Assembly (NCBI GenBank): GCA_037127255.1
Contig: JBANSL010000013.1
Span: 82,094,188-82,158,187, forward strand
Length of the DNA: 64,000 nucleotides
Direction of reading: 5' to 3'
From: Persicaria tinctoria
Lineage: Eukaryota; Streptophyta; Magnoliopsida; Caryophyllales; Polygonaceae
The notes below the pieces were generated by a model. The model was not told the DNA's origin and searched no databases. It saw only the letters and a program-made list of their open reading frames with translations. Both the position numbers and the translations under genes were made by a program. Below, piece by piece: positions 1-11,100 of this stretch (its first letter is position 1; every line of letters starts with the position of its first letter).

Positions 1-490
1 GCAGCCTATATATATTACTTATATTAATTTTTATATATTTGTATTAAAATACTACGGAGTATATGTATTGATTATATAATATCTAAAGTTTTACATCTAT
101 TACTTTGTAAATACTGCATATAAATTAAGAAATACAATAGTACTTAATATATTATTTAAAAAAAATCATTGAAATGAACCTACATAAAGATTATAGTGTG
201 TAATTTCACATTTATGTAACTTGTATACCTTTGTTTTGTATAAAATTTCAATCTTTTGAGACACTTAGCACATTTTTATAGTTTGAGATCAAACGTAAAA
301 ACAATAAAATAAAAATAATATTTTACAAAATTATAATGGGCGGCCTGGTGGGCTACCCGGTCCGCCCATGTGTGCGGACTTGGGCAAGAGAGTTGGCCCA
401 AAAACCGGGCCTAGCCCAAGCCCGGTCCGCTAAAATGGGCCAAAATATTCCCATAGGCCCGGCCCAATCACGCCCATGCTCAGGTCTAGT
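1..490. mobile_element. Right end of a probable hAT element (partial)
   Basis: Positions 336-490 are GC-rich and full of GGCCCGGCCC/GGGCC subterminal repeats, ending near 'gcccatgctcaggtctag'. The DNA before it (1-335) is very AT-rich. The same architecture, GC-rich repeats at the termini around an AT-rich core, is seen in the complete hAT elements at 9541-10971 and 43757-45245. The left end would lie before the window, so no target duplication can be checked. The short ORFs here are repeat translation. Confidence 0.4.
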
Positions 491-1928
491 TACCAAAGTG
501 GTATTAGAGCAATTTGCTTGATTCTTGAGACTTCCACTGTGGACTTTGTTGTTTCTGAAATTTTGGTTCAATTTCTTGAATTTCTTATATGCCTTGATGC
601 TTAAAATTCAGTTTTGTATATTCCTTTATATCTTCTTTTGAGAGGAAATATGAATTTCTTGAATTATTCTAGGCTAGCTATATCCTTTATCAGTGGTTAA
701 TTTCTTGGTGAATCTTATGGGTGTTTATTACTCCTGGTCACACTAATATTGATATCTAACGTTGCTTCACACGCCCTCCGAGACATTCGAATATTCGATG
801 CACGTTGCTTGCAACATCTTGCCAAAAACTTGAGCCTTGATTGAGAGTTATTCAGTAGAAGATGGTATATGCTTCATTGTATGTTTGCTCGAGATAGGTT
901 TCTTACTTCAAAAATGGCAAAAACTTGAGCCATGTAACTTAAGTTCCGGTTATTTTGAGTTTTGTTTATAGTGGATTTCAGTCTTATTGCTTAAGTTTTG
1001 GTTATTTAGGGTTTTGTTTATATAGCGAATTTGAGTCTTATTGGATTTCAGATTCGAATCATTTGGGTTTATTTAGATGTCAAGTAGCACTTCAGTTTTT
1101 GGGTGATTTGTCACAACTCACAACTCGATCAAGCAATCACACAGACTGTGAAATGTGAGAATACATTTCAGTATTGGAGTGAGAAAGAACCAGTGAAAAT
1201 GCTGTTACTACTGATTCGTTATCACATATGAGACAACATCAGCTACGTGAGTTACACACTCAGCTAGGTGCTAGAACACTAGAGCTTGTGGTGGTCTTCA
1301 TTCCTTGAGCTGGACCTATGCTATACTTGGTTTATCATCCAATTTAGGCACCTTCATGGGAGAGTATAAAAGTAGATCCAGAGAATGGGAGGGTCGAAAA
1401 CGGCATGGCGGCAACCATAGCCAACTAGAGCTAAATTGGACTTCAGTGCTCCTCTATATATAAAAATCTGAAGAAGAAAAAAAAACGTGGCTATCAAGCA
1501 GCTTATAACTACAGGAACTTGCAGGAGCAGGCTTATCAACCAAGCTACCAAACACATATAAGCTATGTATAATCTAGGTTAGAGATTCTACTAAGATGAT
1601 TATACGACATACTGTCTTAACCGGTTAATATAGCCTTACTATGCATAAATGATAGAGCTATGATTCAAATATCTACCTTCAAATTAAGGTTCAGAATCCA
1701 AATTGGCTAGTAGTTCATTCATGAGTGTAGCACTTCAAATCCTAAATATTTACAGTTACAACTTGCGAAATTTCCAATAGCAATTAGGATTTGGGAAGAG
1801 AAAATTATCTTCCATAAATCATGTTACTTGTAACTTTAATTGGTGTCAATCAAGGGGGAAATTAGTCATACCTTCTACACCAAAAAGGGATCAAAAGGAG
1901 CAAATATAAAGTCCCATATTTGCTTTCT
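491..1928. other. Intergenic, no gene seen
   Basis: I see no ORF with family resemblance or coherent splicing here. The stretch is AT-rich and includes the region downstream of the chloroplast RNP stop codon at 1929, so its right part (about 1700-1928) is probably that gene's 3' UTR. Confidence 0.5.
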
Positions 1929-3338
1929 TCACGAATCCTTGGAATCCTCAACCTGGTCCGAATTAAGTTCTGAGCTACTAGCTGCACCTTCAGACTCAGA
2001 ATTATCTTCTCTTACAAGGTTCACGAATTTTTTGTTGCGTTTAACTTCAACTGGCCTGCCTAATAGCTCCTACAAGGCCAAACAAACAAGAATGATTCCG
2101 AAAGACCTAGTACAAACAATAAAAGAGAACATGTTTGGTTTCCAGAAACTCCTTGTGGGATTGTTACTAATCTGGGTTATCAAAGAAACTCATCAGATGC
2201 ACAACAACATGAAACGGTTTTGCAACAAAAACGCAAGTCAACTACAGCATGAAAGTTTAACAGGGTCTTTTCAACAGGAGACATAAACAACTGTTGTTAC
2301 CTTTCCTTGGTAATACGACAAGGCAGCATCAGCCTCCCTCTTCGTAGGAAAGGAGACGTACCCATACCCAGCCGACCTATTAGGGCTACTCTGAAACACA
2401 ACTTCCGCTGAAATAACTCTGTATCCTGCGGAGCTAAAGAAATCTTTAAGATCCGTAGAAGTTGCTACAAAAGATATATTTTGCACAATGAGAGTATATG
2501 ACAAGGGTCTGTGCAGATGAATAGGCGGAGAAGGCTTCTTTGCTCTAGGCTTTGCATAGTTCATCTTCAAAGCTCGGCCCTCAAACTCCTGCAAAACACC
2601 TCCATTTTAATGACATGCTCTCTATGTGTTATAAGAATCTCTTTGTTAATGCAATCAAATGTTCAAACATGGCCAAAACACTGAAACTTGAATATGTAAA
2701 TCTCATTCATTGCACATTTTGGATTGCAAGAAGCTAAAATGAAAGCAGTGAAACATGGATGTGACAGTGATGGAAGCAAAGCTTACATAGGCTTCCAGAT
2801 GAGTAAGAGCTTCAATGGCCTCCTCCGGGGATCCCATTTCCACAAAAGCAAGTCCTCTATTCTTCACCTTATTGTGCATTGAAAGCTGCCCGTTCCCACA
2901 CAAATACATCACAGGCTCAATCAAACAATCATATCATAGCACACCAATTGGAAAACAATTGAAAGGAAAATGAATTCATAACTCCAATGAAGCACGAAAT
3001 TGAAGGAAAGGAACCTCGATGTCGACAACGGAGCCGTGCTTCTGAAACAGCGAACGGATGTCATCGGCGGTGGAGGTCCAAGGAACGTTCTGCGCAACGA
3101 GCCTGGTCCGAGAAAGCTCTTCCGATTCCGATTCAACGGCTTCGCTGTAGACGGGGACGGCGGAGGAGCGAGGGCGGCGGGGGAGGAGAGAGAGGCATGG
3201 GGAATTAGAAGAGAGAGAAAGGGAAGGGTTTGGGGAAGGAAGAGTAGAAGAGTGAGTGAGAAGGAGAGAAGTACTGGTTTTGGAGAAGGAGAGGATAGAA
3301 GGCGAAGGAGAGCAGAGCAGGAGTTGAAGCTGCGCCAT
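1929..3338 (-). CDS. Chloroplast RNA-binding protein with two RRMs
   Basis: Four exons on the minus strand join in frame: 3338-3015, 2885-2787, 2588-2301 and 2069-1929, giving 283 residues. All introns are GT..AG and all junctions are phase 0. The first ~60 residues are Ser/Leu/Pro-rich with few acidic residues, as in a chloroplast transit peptide. RRM1 (about 80-152) has RNP2 'RLVAQNVPW' and a RNP1-like 'RGLAFVEM'. RRM2 (about 172-251) has 'TLIVQNISF' and 'GYGYVSF'. The tail is acidic and Ser-rich. The layout fits the cpRNP family that binds and stabilises plastid mRNAs; the closest match I recall is the Arabidopsis At4g09040 type. ATG 3338 (MAQLQ) was chosen because the 34 residues upstream in the same frame do not look like a transit peptide. 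The first donor (GAG|GTTCCT) is weak beyond GT. Confidence 0.85.
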
Positions 3339-3600
3339 TAGAGGGGGTTTGGGACGAAATGGGTTGACTGAACTTCTCCATCGGATAAGAGTGGGGGTCG
3401 ACGGAGACGGAAGTACTGGGCGAAACTTTACAAGAACCACCCTTTATTTTACCCATTTTGCACAAATCCGCCCTTTACTTTCAAAATCAAATTCAATCTT
3501 CTTTTTAACGAAAACTAAAAAACCCCTAAATTACAACCCTCTCTCGCCAGTCGCCACTTCGCTGAGTTCGTTCGACAGTCGACGCTCGCCTCTCGTCCAA
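3339..3600. promoter_or_regulatory. Divergent promoter between two RRM genes
   Basis: The cpRNP gene starts leftward at 3338. The LIF2-like gene has its probable leader exon rightward from about 3540, a CT-rich tract ('ccctctctcgccagtcgcc'). The interval is AT-rich around 3440-3540 with no clear TATA box. Both genes must therefore be transcribed from at most ~260 bp of shared DNA. The exact transcription starts are inferred. Confidence 0.5.
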
Positions 3601-4922
3601 TCGCCCGACCTCAACTGAAGAACAGCCAAAGATCACCCACCGCCGGCGCCTACCGGAGACGGTCAACGCACACCTGAGCCGAGGTTGGTCTGTTTCTTGT
3701 TTCATTCTCTCCCTTCGAGTTCGCCCTCACCACTTCACCAGTCACCGGAGGGGAGTCCACACTCCACAGCTTCCCTCCCCTCACCGGCTCGGTCGACGGT
3801 CTCCACTGAGCCTAGGTTCGTCTCTCCTCAATCCGAGTCACATACTCACTCCTGCGTTTAATTTCAAATTGGTTCCGATTGCATGTCTAGGTCTGTTCAA
3901 ATGTGATTTTGTGTTCGGCATATGAATTATTTCTCTTAGATCTGAAATTGACGATTTCCCCTTCGATCGCCCCTTCAGATCACTTTCTCGCTTGTTACTT
4001 TGTTAATCCCGATTCAATCGCCTCTCGCCAAAACAAAACAAAAAACACCTTTATGATTCTAGGGTTTCGGGATTCTGATCACTTGTGGTAGAAACATGTT
4101 TTTCATGGTCTAGGTATGTGAAACCCCCTTGAAAAACACTATACCGTGAAAGATTGGCCCTTTCCCTCATTTTTAATGGTTGCCTACCTGGATGTTTTGG
4201 GGTGTGAGAACAGAGTATCGACAACGACAAAGCTCTTCCACATGTTTCGGTGGGAATGACAATAAGGAAGGAGATGTTGAATTTTTATTCATTGTATTTT
4301 TTTCAATGGCAGATATCATTTAGGATTCGTTATTCAGGTTCAAGGAAATGATGGGTTGCTCAGTCAAGCAGAATTCCGCCATCGGTGTTAATGGCAGTCT
4401 TATAGGCTCTCCTGGGGATGTGTATGTGATGATGATCACATCCTGTTAACATTGATAATTGGTGTTTATTCCTCTGAACTAAAATGCCTTGCTCAGGATC
4501 CAAATCTCTTGATGATCCCCAAATGGCATTAATTAAATCAGGCCAAACACTTGAGAATTGCATCATGATCCCACATCCATTTGTGCTGCCAATCCACAAA
4601 AATATCCAATTGTACATGGATCAATGCATGCAACCTTTTCTCTTTTGAGTTATACATATTACCCTTTCAAATCTACATATACATATATATACCCTCATTA
4701 TTATATAATCCACTTGTGCAGTATCCTGAAAAGCCTCTTCTTTACACAATTACACATAATTTGATTCCCTTTGCACTCATATAGATCATTCCAATTCCCA
4801 TGATGTCCCGGCAAAAAAATGTTGCCTTATCTGCACCTTGCATGGTTGTTATGCAACCATTCCATGATTTGGATTTGTTTACTTTGGACATTCAATGACA
4901 AGACTTGCTGCATGAAGCAGTC
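3540..4922 (+). other. 5' leader of the LIF2-like gene, with leader intron
   Basis: This is GC/CT-rich leader sequence from about 3540, followed by candidate donors ('ccgag|gttggt' near 3682 and 'cctag|gttcgt' near 3815). AT-rich intron-like DNA runs up to an acceptor 'gaagcag' ending at 4920, two bases before the ATG. No coding potential is seen. The choice of donor and the number of leader exons cannot be settled without transcripts. Confidence 0.5.
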
Positions 4923-7586
4923 ATGACAGAGGGCCCTGAGGTTGATGACCGTGTTGATTTTGAAGATGACAATTATATGGAAGATGAAGAAGATATTGAT
5001 CCCATTGAGGATGAGGCAGATGATGGAACGAGTGATGAAAAGGGTCAAGAACAAGATGATGAATTGAGAGAAAGTAGTGGAAAAGAACAATCATCAGAAG
5101 AAGCAGATCAAAGCCCCAATGCTAACAAACATGTGGAGGGTGAAGACAAGCATGCAACTTCAATTGATGAAGCCGAGAGAGAGAAGTATGAAGAACTTCT
5201 ATCCCTTCCTCCCCATGGTTCTGAAGTGTTCATTGGTGGGTTTCCAAAGGATGCCTCAGAAGAGGACCTTAGAGATCTTTGTGAACCGTTTGGCGAAATT
5301 TGTGAGGTTAGATCTTGAAAATCTTACCTTCTCTATGATTAAATGATTTCCCTGGCTTTACCATTTCAGCCTTAAAAAACGTTTGCAGGTTAGGCTAATG
5401 AAAAATAAAGATACTGGTGAAAGCAGAGGCTATGCTTTTGTGTTATTTCAAACCGAGGAGATTGCTCAGAAAGCTATAGAAGAGCTGAAGAACAAAGAAT
5501 TTAAGGTATTTCATTGAATCTCCTTTTACATGCTTCTGTTCTTATATCAGTGCCTCCTGATGTTCAATGGTTATTTGCAGGAGTCTAAAAATTTTCCCCC
5601 TCTTTTATTTTTTAAAAATTACAGGGCAAGTCTTTGCGGTGTTCCCTCTCTGAATCAAAACACAGGTTATTTGTTGGTAATATACCAAAGGCTTGGTCTG
5701 AGGAACAATTTAAACAAATTATACATGATGTTGGTCCAGGGGCTGAGATTATAGACCTCAAACAGGTTTCTCTCTTTTTTGGATGAACCATTTATGATGT
5801 GAGCACACTGTTTTAGATCTGCATTTTAATTAGTTTCCTTCCACCTGCTGCAGGATGCGTTAAACCCTGGTCGTAATCGCGGTTTTGCTTTCATTGAGTA
5901 TTACAATAACGCATGTGCTGACTATGCAAGGCAGAAAATGAGTAATGGGGCTTTTAAACTTGAGGGCAATACACCGACAGTCTCCTGGGCTGATCCAAAG
6001 ACTGCTCCTGAGAACTCTGCTGCTGCCTCTCAGGTAATAAATCCAACAAAGGGTGTTTTCTGTGATGTTTTACCCTTGTTTTGGAGCCTGTTTAATCCAT
6101 ACAAGGATTTAACTAGCTTACATACTCACTTCTCGCTCCCTGGTGTGATGAAGCCTTCTGGTTGTTGTTCCATAAAGACTTCTTCATCTAATTCCCCATT
6201 TAAAAATGCAGTTGTTCTAGGGCTTTGTTGTATCCTTAGGAGTGAATTTTTCTATAACCCAAGACATCTCCAGTTTTTCTGTTTGATATGTGTTGGAAAT
6301 CTGAACCTAAACTTCATATTAACTGAATGCCTTTGTGTCCCATGTTTCTGTTGGATTGATTAAGTTCCTCTTTTATGGCCATGCAATGTTTTGTTTGCTT
6401 CACGTGGCATTTTTCATGGTGGTAGTTTGTGATATGTTTTCTGTTATCTCTCTTTCTTTTTTAAAAATTGTGGATGTCAAAAATCTTATAATTGCTCCCA
6501 GGTTAAAGCTCTTTATGTGAAGAACATACCGGATAATACTACCCCTGAGCAGCTGAAAGAGATGTTCCAGCGCCATGGTGAGGTTATGAAAGTTGTCCTC
6601 CCGCCGGCTAAAGATGGACAAGGCAAAGGGAATTTCGGATTTATTCATTTTTCTGAAAGGTCTAGTGCTTTGAAGGCTGTTAAAGACATGGAAAAGTATG
6701 AGATTGAAGGTACTACTCTTCTAGATCTTTGCCATCAACTCATCAAGTAGCTTAGGGTTTATACTTTATAGTTATTCTAATGGTTCCTTTTTGCCATATT
6801 AATGACCCTTGTTTATGCATATGGTAATGGTACTACATCCTTTTTATTCTGAGCATATCCTTCTGCTTTCCTCCGATATCTTGTGATCTTTTTAGTTGCA
6901 TAAATTATTACGACAAGCCTTATTTTTTATGCGATAGTATGCCCGATCATCTTTTTACAAACATGTCATGAGCTGGAAAAATACATATCTAATATCCCTT
7001 AATTTTGATGCTGCAGGTCAAGTATTGGAGGTCACCATGGCCAAGCCTCAATCTGATAAAAAGTCTGTAGCAGCTGCTTTTAGTGCTGCAGCGAACTACG
7101 CCCCACCTGCTCCGTATGGCTTTGGCGGAAATCCATATGGTGCAATGGGAGCTGGATACGGCGTTGCTGCTGGGTACCAGCAGGTGCGTGCGAACTTGGT
7201 TTAATACCCGTTTCATATTCTGTCTTATCATAAGTTGATCGACCCATTTTTTGCTTATCTGATTTTTTTTATAACAGCCCGTAATTTATGGCCGGGGCCC
7301 AATGCCATCAGGCATGCAAATGGTTCCCATGGTCCTACCAGATGGTCGAATAGGCTATGTTTTGTAAGTTTGTCCCCCCTTATAGTTTCTCTTTGGAAAG
7401 TTCCTCATGCTCATCATGGGACCTTAGATTGTCACCTTGCTCGAACTCTGCAGACAGCAGCCTGGAATGCAGCAAATGCCACCGGCTCAACCCCGAAGAA
7501 ATGACAGATCAAATGGATCAGGTGGATCTCGAGGTAGGGGAGGTGGTGATGATGAAGGCCGAAACCGTAGGTATCGACCCTATTAA
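4923..7586 (+). CDS. LIF2: hnRNP-Q/LIF2-like protein with three RRMs
   Basis: Eight coding exons join in frame to 471 residues: 4923-5306, 5389-5505, 5625-5765, 5854-6033, 6502-6709, 7017-7183, 7278-7363 and 7454-7586. Residues 1-90 are strongly acidic. RRM1 (101-178) contains 'EVFIGGFP' and 'GYAFVLF'. RRM2 (about 180-262) contains 'RLFVGNIP' and 'RGFAFIEY'. RRM3 (275-352) contains 'ALYVKNIP' and 'GNFGFIHF'. A Gly/Ala/Tyr-rich stretch and a basic RGG-type tail ending RRYRPY follow. This order and the tail match Arabidopsis LIF2 (LHP1-INTERACTING FACTOR 2), a nuclear hnRNP-Q-type protein that binds RNA and partners the Polycomb reader LHP1. The related LRB/LIF2 paralogues cannot be separated here, so the symbol is provisional. 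ATG 4923 follows the acceptor directly; an upstream ATG at 4912 would open a 4-codon uORF if the exon started earlier. Confidence 0.88.
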
Positions 7587-8243
7587 GCACCCGTCGGCCC
7601 TTCAAAGGAAAAGACTGGAGGCTTTGAGAATTGAGAAGAGCACCAATTATAAAGGCTTCTGCATCCCCTAATTTCCTCCATAGCTAGTGTCTATGGCCGC
7701 CATAAGTGAAGTCTCGTCGCGACAGTTTGGGATTGATACATGTACCGATGGTAGCTTAGAATGTTTACTCGTCGAAATCAATGTTTTGGTTTGTTGATCA
7801 CCTACTTATGCCTACCTTTTTCGTGTTAGATTTTTCAAATCAACTGTCATTTTCTATCTAGTTTTTTATGGTTTGAAACCTTTTAAGTTTTCATTTTGAT
7901 GCTTTGATGGATTTGATTTCCTCAATTTCAAGACAAGATAGAACCCAGCAATGAAACAAACCCGGTGACTTGGAATCTTGAACTGGTTCCGGTCGAGTCA
8001 TTTTAAACAATGTAACAAACCCGGTTAGCGTGGATTGGTTCTGGTCTATACTTGTTGTGTTTGCCTGTTTGATAAGGTGGAAAGTTTAAACAATGTAACA
8101 AACACCCTCTCGATCATCTCGGAGTAATGGTGCATAAATCTTGACTTTCTTCGGATCCTGTTTTATGGTGGGATATATTGAGTTGATGTAACAAATCTTA
8201 AGTATCTTTTTGGGAGTCAGGTCAAGTGCAAATGGGGTTGTTA
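7587..8243. other. 3' UTR of LIF2-like gene and intergenic DNA
   Basis: The first ~250 bases after the stop codon are probably 3' UTR. A short imperfect repeat, 'aacccggt...tggt...cggtc', occurs twice at about 7960-8045. No other gene signal is visible. Confidence 0.4.
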
Positions 8244-8602
8244 GACTAACTCCAATGGTTAAGTGTGCAAATGTACATATTTGCACAAGGTGCTTAAAAA
8301 TGCACATCACTTTTTGATGTTTTACTCCATTGGTTAAATGTGCATTTTATACACACTTATCTCTAAATAAATATGATTAAATTAAAAAGGAAAAGAAAAC
8401 AATAAAAAGCAACCAATAGAAATGACTTTACTTTATTGAAAAGTGCTAAAAAGTTTTTGCACATGGGGGAGGTGATGTGCTTATATTTGAGCACTTTGTG
8501 TGCAAATGTGCACATTTTAAACACTCAAAAGTAACCATTGGAGCACACTTTGGATCAAAATGTGCATATTTGAGCATTTGCACCATACCATTGGAGTTAG
8601 CC
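8244..8602. mobile_element. MITE with 16-bp inverted repeats
   Basis: The left end 'gactaactccaatggtt' (8244-8260) is the inverse of the right end 'accattggagttagcc' (8587-8602) with one or two mismatches. The 359-bp interior is itself palindromic in parts ('tgtgcaaatgt' against 'acatttgcaca'). Flanking trinucleotides are tta on the left and cta on the right, an imperfect 3-bp duplication that would fit PIF/Harbinger. The superfamily is uncertain. Confidence 0.65.
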
Positions 8603-9153
8603 CTATGTACACGATGAAATTTTCGCCATCCGCACAGCCACACCACCACCACCACCACCGACTCTCGGAGTCAGCAGCCCACGCCACCACACCAACAGCC
8701 AGCGAAGCCAAACTATCCAAAACCAGCCACCGCCACCGACTCCCTATATTGGCACCACCCCTTCTGCACCATGCAGCAACTGCAACCCCTGCACAGCACC
8801 ACACCACCGCCATCGACTCTCCAGGTCACCACCTTCGATTGTGCATTTGGCGAAAAACGACAGTGCAGATAACATACATGGTGAAAATCTACCAGAAGTT
8901 GCCAAGTTTCCGAGTTAAATCAATTTGAAAATCATTAATTAGACCGGTTAGCTCATCTTTATATTTATCCATTAATTCTTTACCTTTGGAGTTGGTGTTA
9001 TCTTGGCTAACAATTTCAATTAAGATGAACAAGTTTTTTATTTAAATTTAAAAAAATCAACGCACCCGACATGTTTGGTAGATTGAGACACTGAATAAAT
9101 TGATAATGGACTAAATGAAATGAACAAAATAAAAATTGTCCATTAATTTAAAA
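8603..9153. other. Intergenic, no gene seen
   Basis: This holds a GC-rich CAC/ACC-repeat tract (about 8640-8830) followed by AT-rich DNA up to the inverted repeat at 9154. No domain or splice structure is visible. Confidence 0.45.
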
Positions 9154-9540
9154 GAAAATGATATTCAATATACCAATAAACTCGGTCCATTGTAAAAATG
9201 ATTCCACCCCCCCACCCAATTTGCGAAATGTCAAAAAGGTCCAATTTTTTGCAAATGTAACCGGTGTCCTCAACCCGTTGTTGTGGGTTAACTATACTCA
9301 TTACAGTTGAAAAGGGAGCATCACATCACCGATAAAACCCCGTCCGAATTCAGTTGAAATTCAAAAGACTTCGAGGGGGGAAACCATCATTGAATGGAGA
9401 AGGAGACTGTCATTGACAAAGCTTCGAGGGATGAGAAGGTGAGCGTCGTGCACGTAGGAGAAGGTGAGCGCCGCGGGAATCAAGAGATGGGGGGGGGGGT
9501 ACTAGCACATAATTCTCATCATCCTATCTTCACATTATAC

Positions 9541-10111
9541 TAGGGGTGGGCACAAATCCCGCAAATCCCGATCCCGGTGGGATTTAGGACAAAATAGCGA
9601 ATCCCGTCCCGATCCCGTCCCACAAAAATTATGCGGGACGAAACGCGGGACGATCCCGGTGGGATCCCGCAAATCCCGTCCCGTCCCGCATATAATAATA
9701 ATAATATTAATAATCATAATTTTTATAATAATAATAATAATATAATAATAATAATATTATTATTATAATATTATAGAATAATAATAATATATTATTAGTA
9801 TTATTATTTTGAGCAAATATTATTTATAACTATAATAATAATTTTTCAATTTTCAATTTATAATAATAATAATATTATTATTATTATATAATATTATAAT
9901 ATAATTTAATAATAATATTAATTTATAATAAAATTATTATTATTATTATATTATTATTATTATATCATATTATATTTTTTTCTTGAAAAGTATAATTATT
10001 TTATAATAATAACAATACAAATAAGTAATATTATTTTATTTTATTTTTAATTATAACGTGGGATTATTATTATTTTATTATTATTATTATTTTATTATTA
10101 TTTTATTATTA

Positions 10112-10148
<37 letters not shown>

Positions 10149-10971
10149 ATAAAAACAGATTACAAGAAATTAGTGGGCAACCGAGATACTATCTGGGCAC
10201 CCACTCCTTTAGCGATAACAAAGCCAAGTCTAGTAAAAATATAATGTGCAGCACGAGCCCCAGCATCCTGAAATACCGAGAATTTCTGAATCCGCTTCAG
10301 CAATGCAACCGCATCTGTATCCAACTCCCCCAATGAAGAGAATGAGAAGGGTAGGAAACCATAACCAGCCGATGTACACAAATCTCGATGCTTGACACAC
10401 TTACATCGAGCAGCATCAACAACAGCACGACCAGACATAAAGTCAGAAATTCCAGACTGAGTCAATGGAGAGGATCCCATCAGATCGACACACACATCCC
10501 GCCCATTTAGAGTTACAAGAGGCAAATAGCTAATTAAATACGGTATTCTTCCTAACTATCAATCGATAATTAGACAATATTGGTAAATCTCGTCTCAATT
10601 CCTTTCCGTCCTGATCTAGTAAGATAATGTAGCCAAATATGTTGAACATTATAATTAATTATACAATCATTGTATGAATTAATAATAGTATTATAATATT
10701 AATAATATTATTATTATTATTGAATAATATAGTTGAGAATAATATCGTATTCAACATATTATGCTAAATAATGAATTATGAAAGCATTTTTTCACTTTGC
10801 AAATTTATATAATATTTTATTATTTTTATATGCGGGACAAGACCCGTCCCGTCCCGATCCCGTCCCGTCCAGACACCATCCCGTCCCGAAAAAAAAATGT
10901 CAATCCCGTCCCGATCCCGTCCCGAAAAAATTTCGCGGGACGAGTCCCGTCCCGTCCCGTGCCCACCCCTA
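9541..10971. mobile_element. Non-autonomous hAT element carrying a gene fragment
   Basis: The element starts 'taggggtgggcac' (9541) and ends with its inverse 'gtgcccacccct a' (10971). It is flanked by the perfect 8-bp duplication 'cattatac' at 9533-9540 and 10972-10979, which is diagnostic for hAT transposition. Both ends carry GGGACGGGATCCC-type subterminal repeats. The core is TAATAA-rich low-complexity DNA (about 9690-10150). No hAT transposase is present, so it must have been moved in trans. It holds a coding-like fragment at 10160-10525. Confidence 0.85.
10160..10525 (-). pseudogene. Coding-like fragment inside hAT, identity unknown
   Basis: An open minus-strand frame of ~121 codons stands out from the TAA-repeat core by base composition. 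It reads like real protein: 'DVCVDLMG', 'HRDLCTSAGYGFLPFSFSS', 'AHYIFTRLGFVIAKGVGAQI'. I recall similar segments as C-terminal parts of repetitive plant ORFs of unknown function, but cannot name the family. The fragment has no own start context, and probably came from a host or LINE-like gene captured by the element. Confidence 0.45.
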
Positions 10972-11100
10972 CATTATACATAACATTTTAAGCACATGTT
11001 TACATGAGGTGTCCTATTCTAGAAGGATCCACCTTGAGCCTCACTCCACCATTAGAGATTGTGACAAGTGTTACTAAATTCTTGCATCTATTTCTATATA

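Noticed and set aside
3000..3341. Plus-strand frames opposite cpRNP exon 1
   Set aside because: They are the antisense shadow of the transit peptide and RRM1 exon; the minus-strand frame has the domain match.
8560..8928. 122-codon frame rich in His and Thr
   Set aside because: It is translation of CAC/ACC repeats and starts inside the MITE; no family resemblance.
10058..10336. Frame with long Tyr runs
   Set aside because: It is a TTA/TAT microsatellite translated inside the hAT element.
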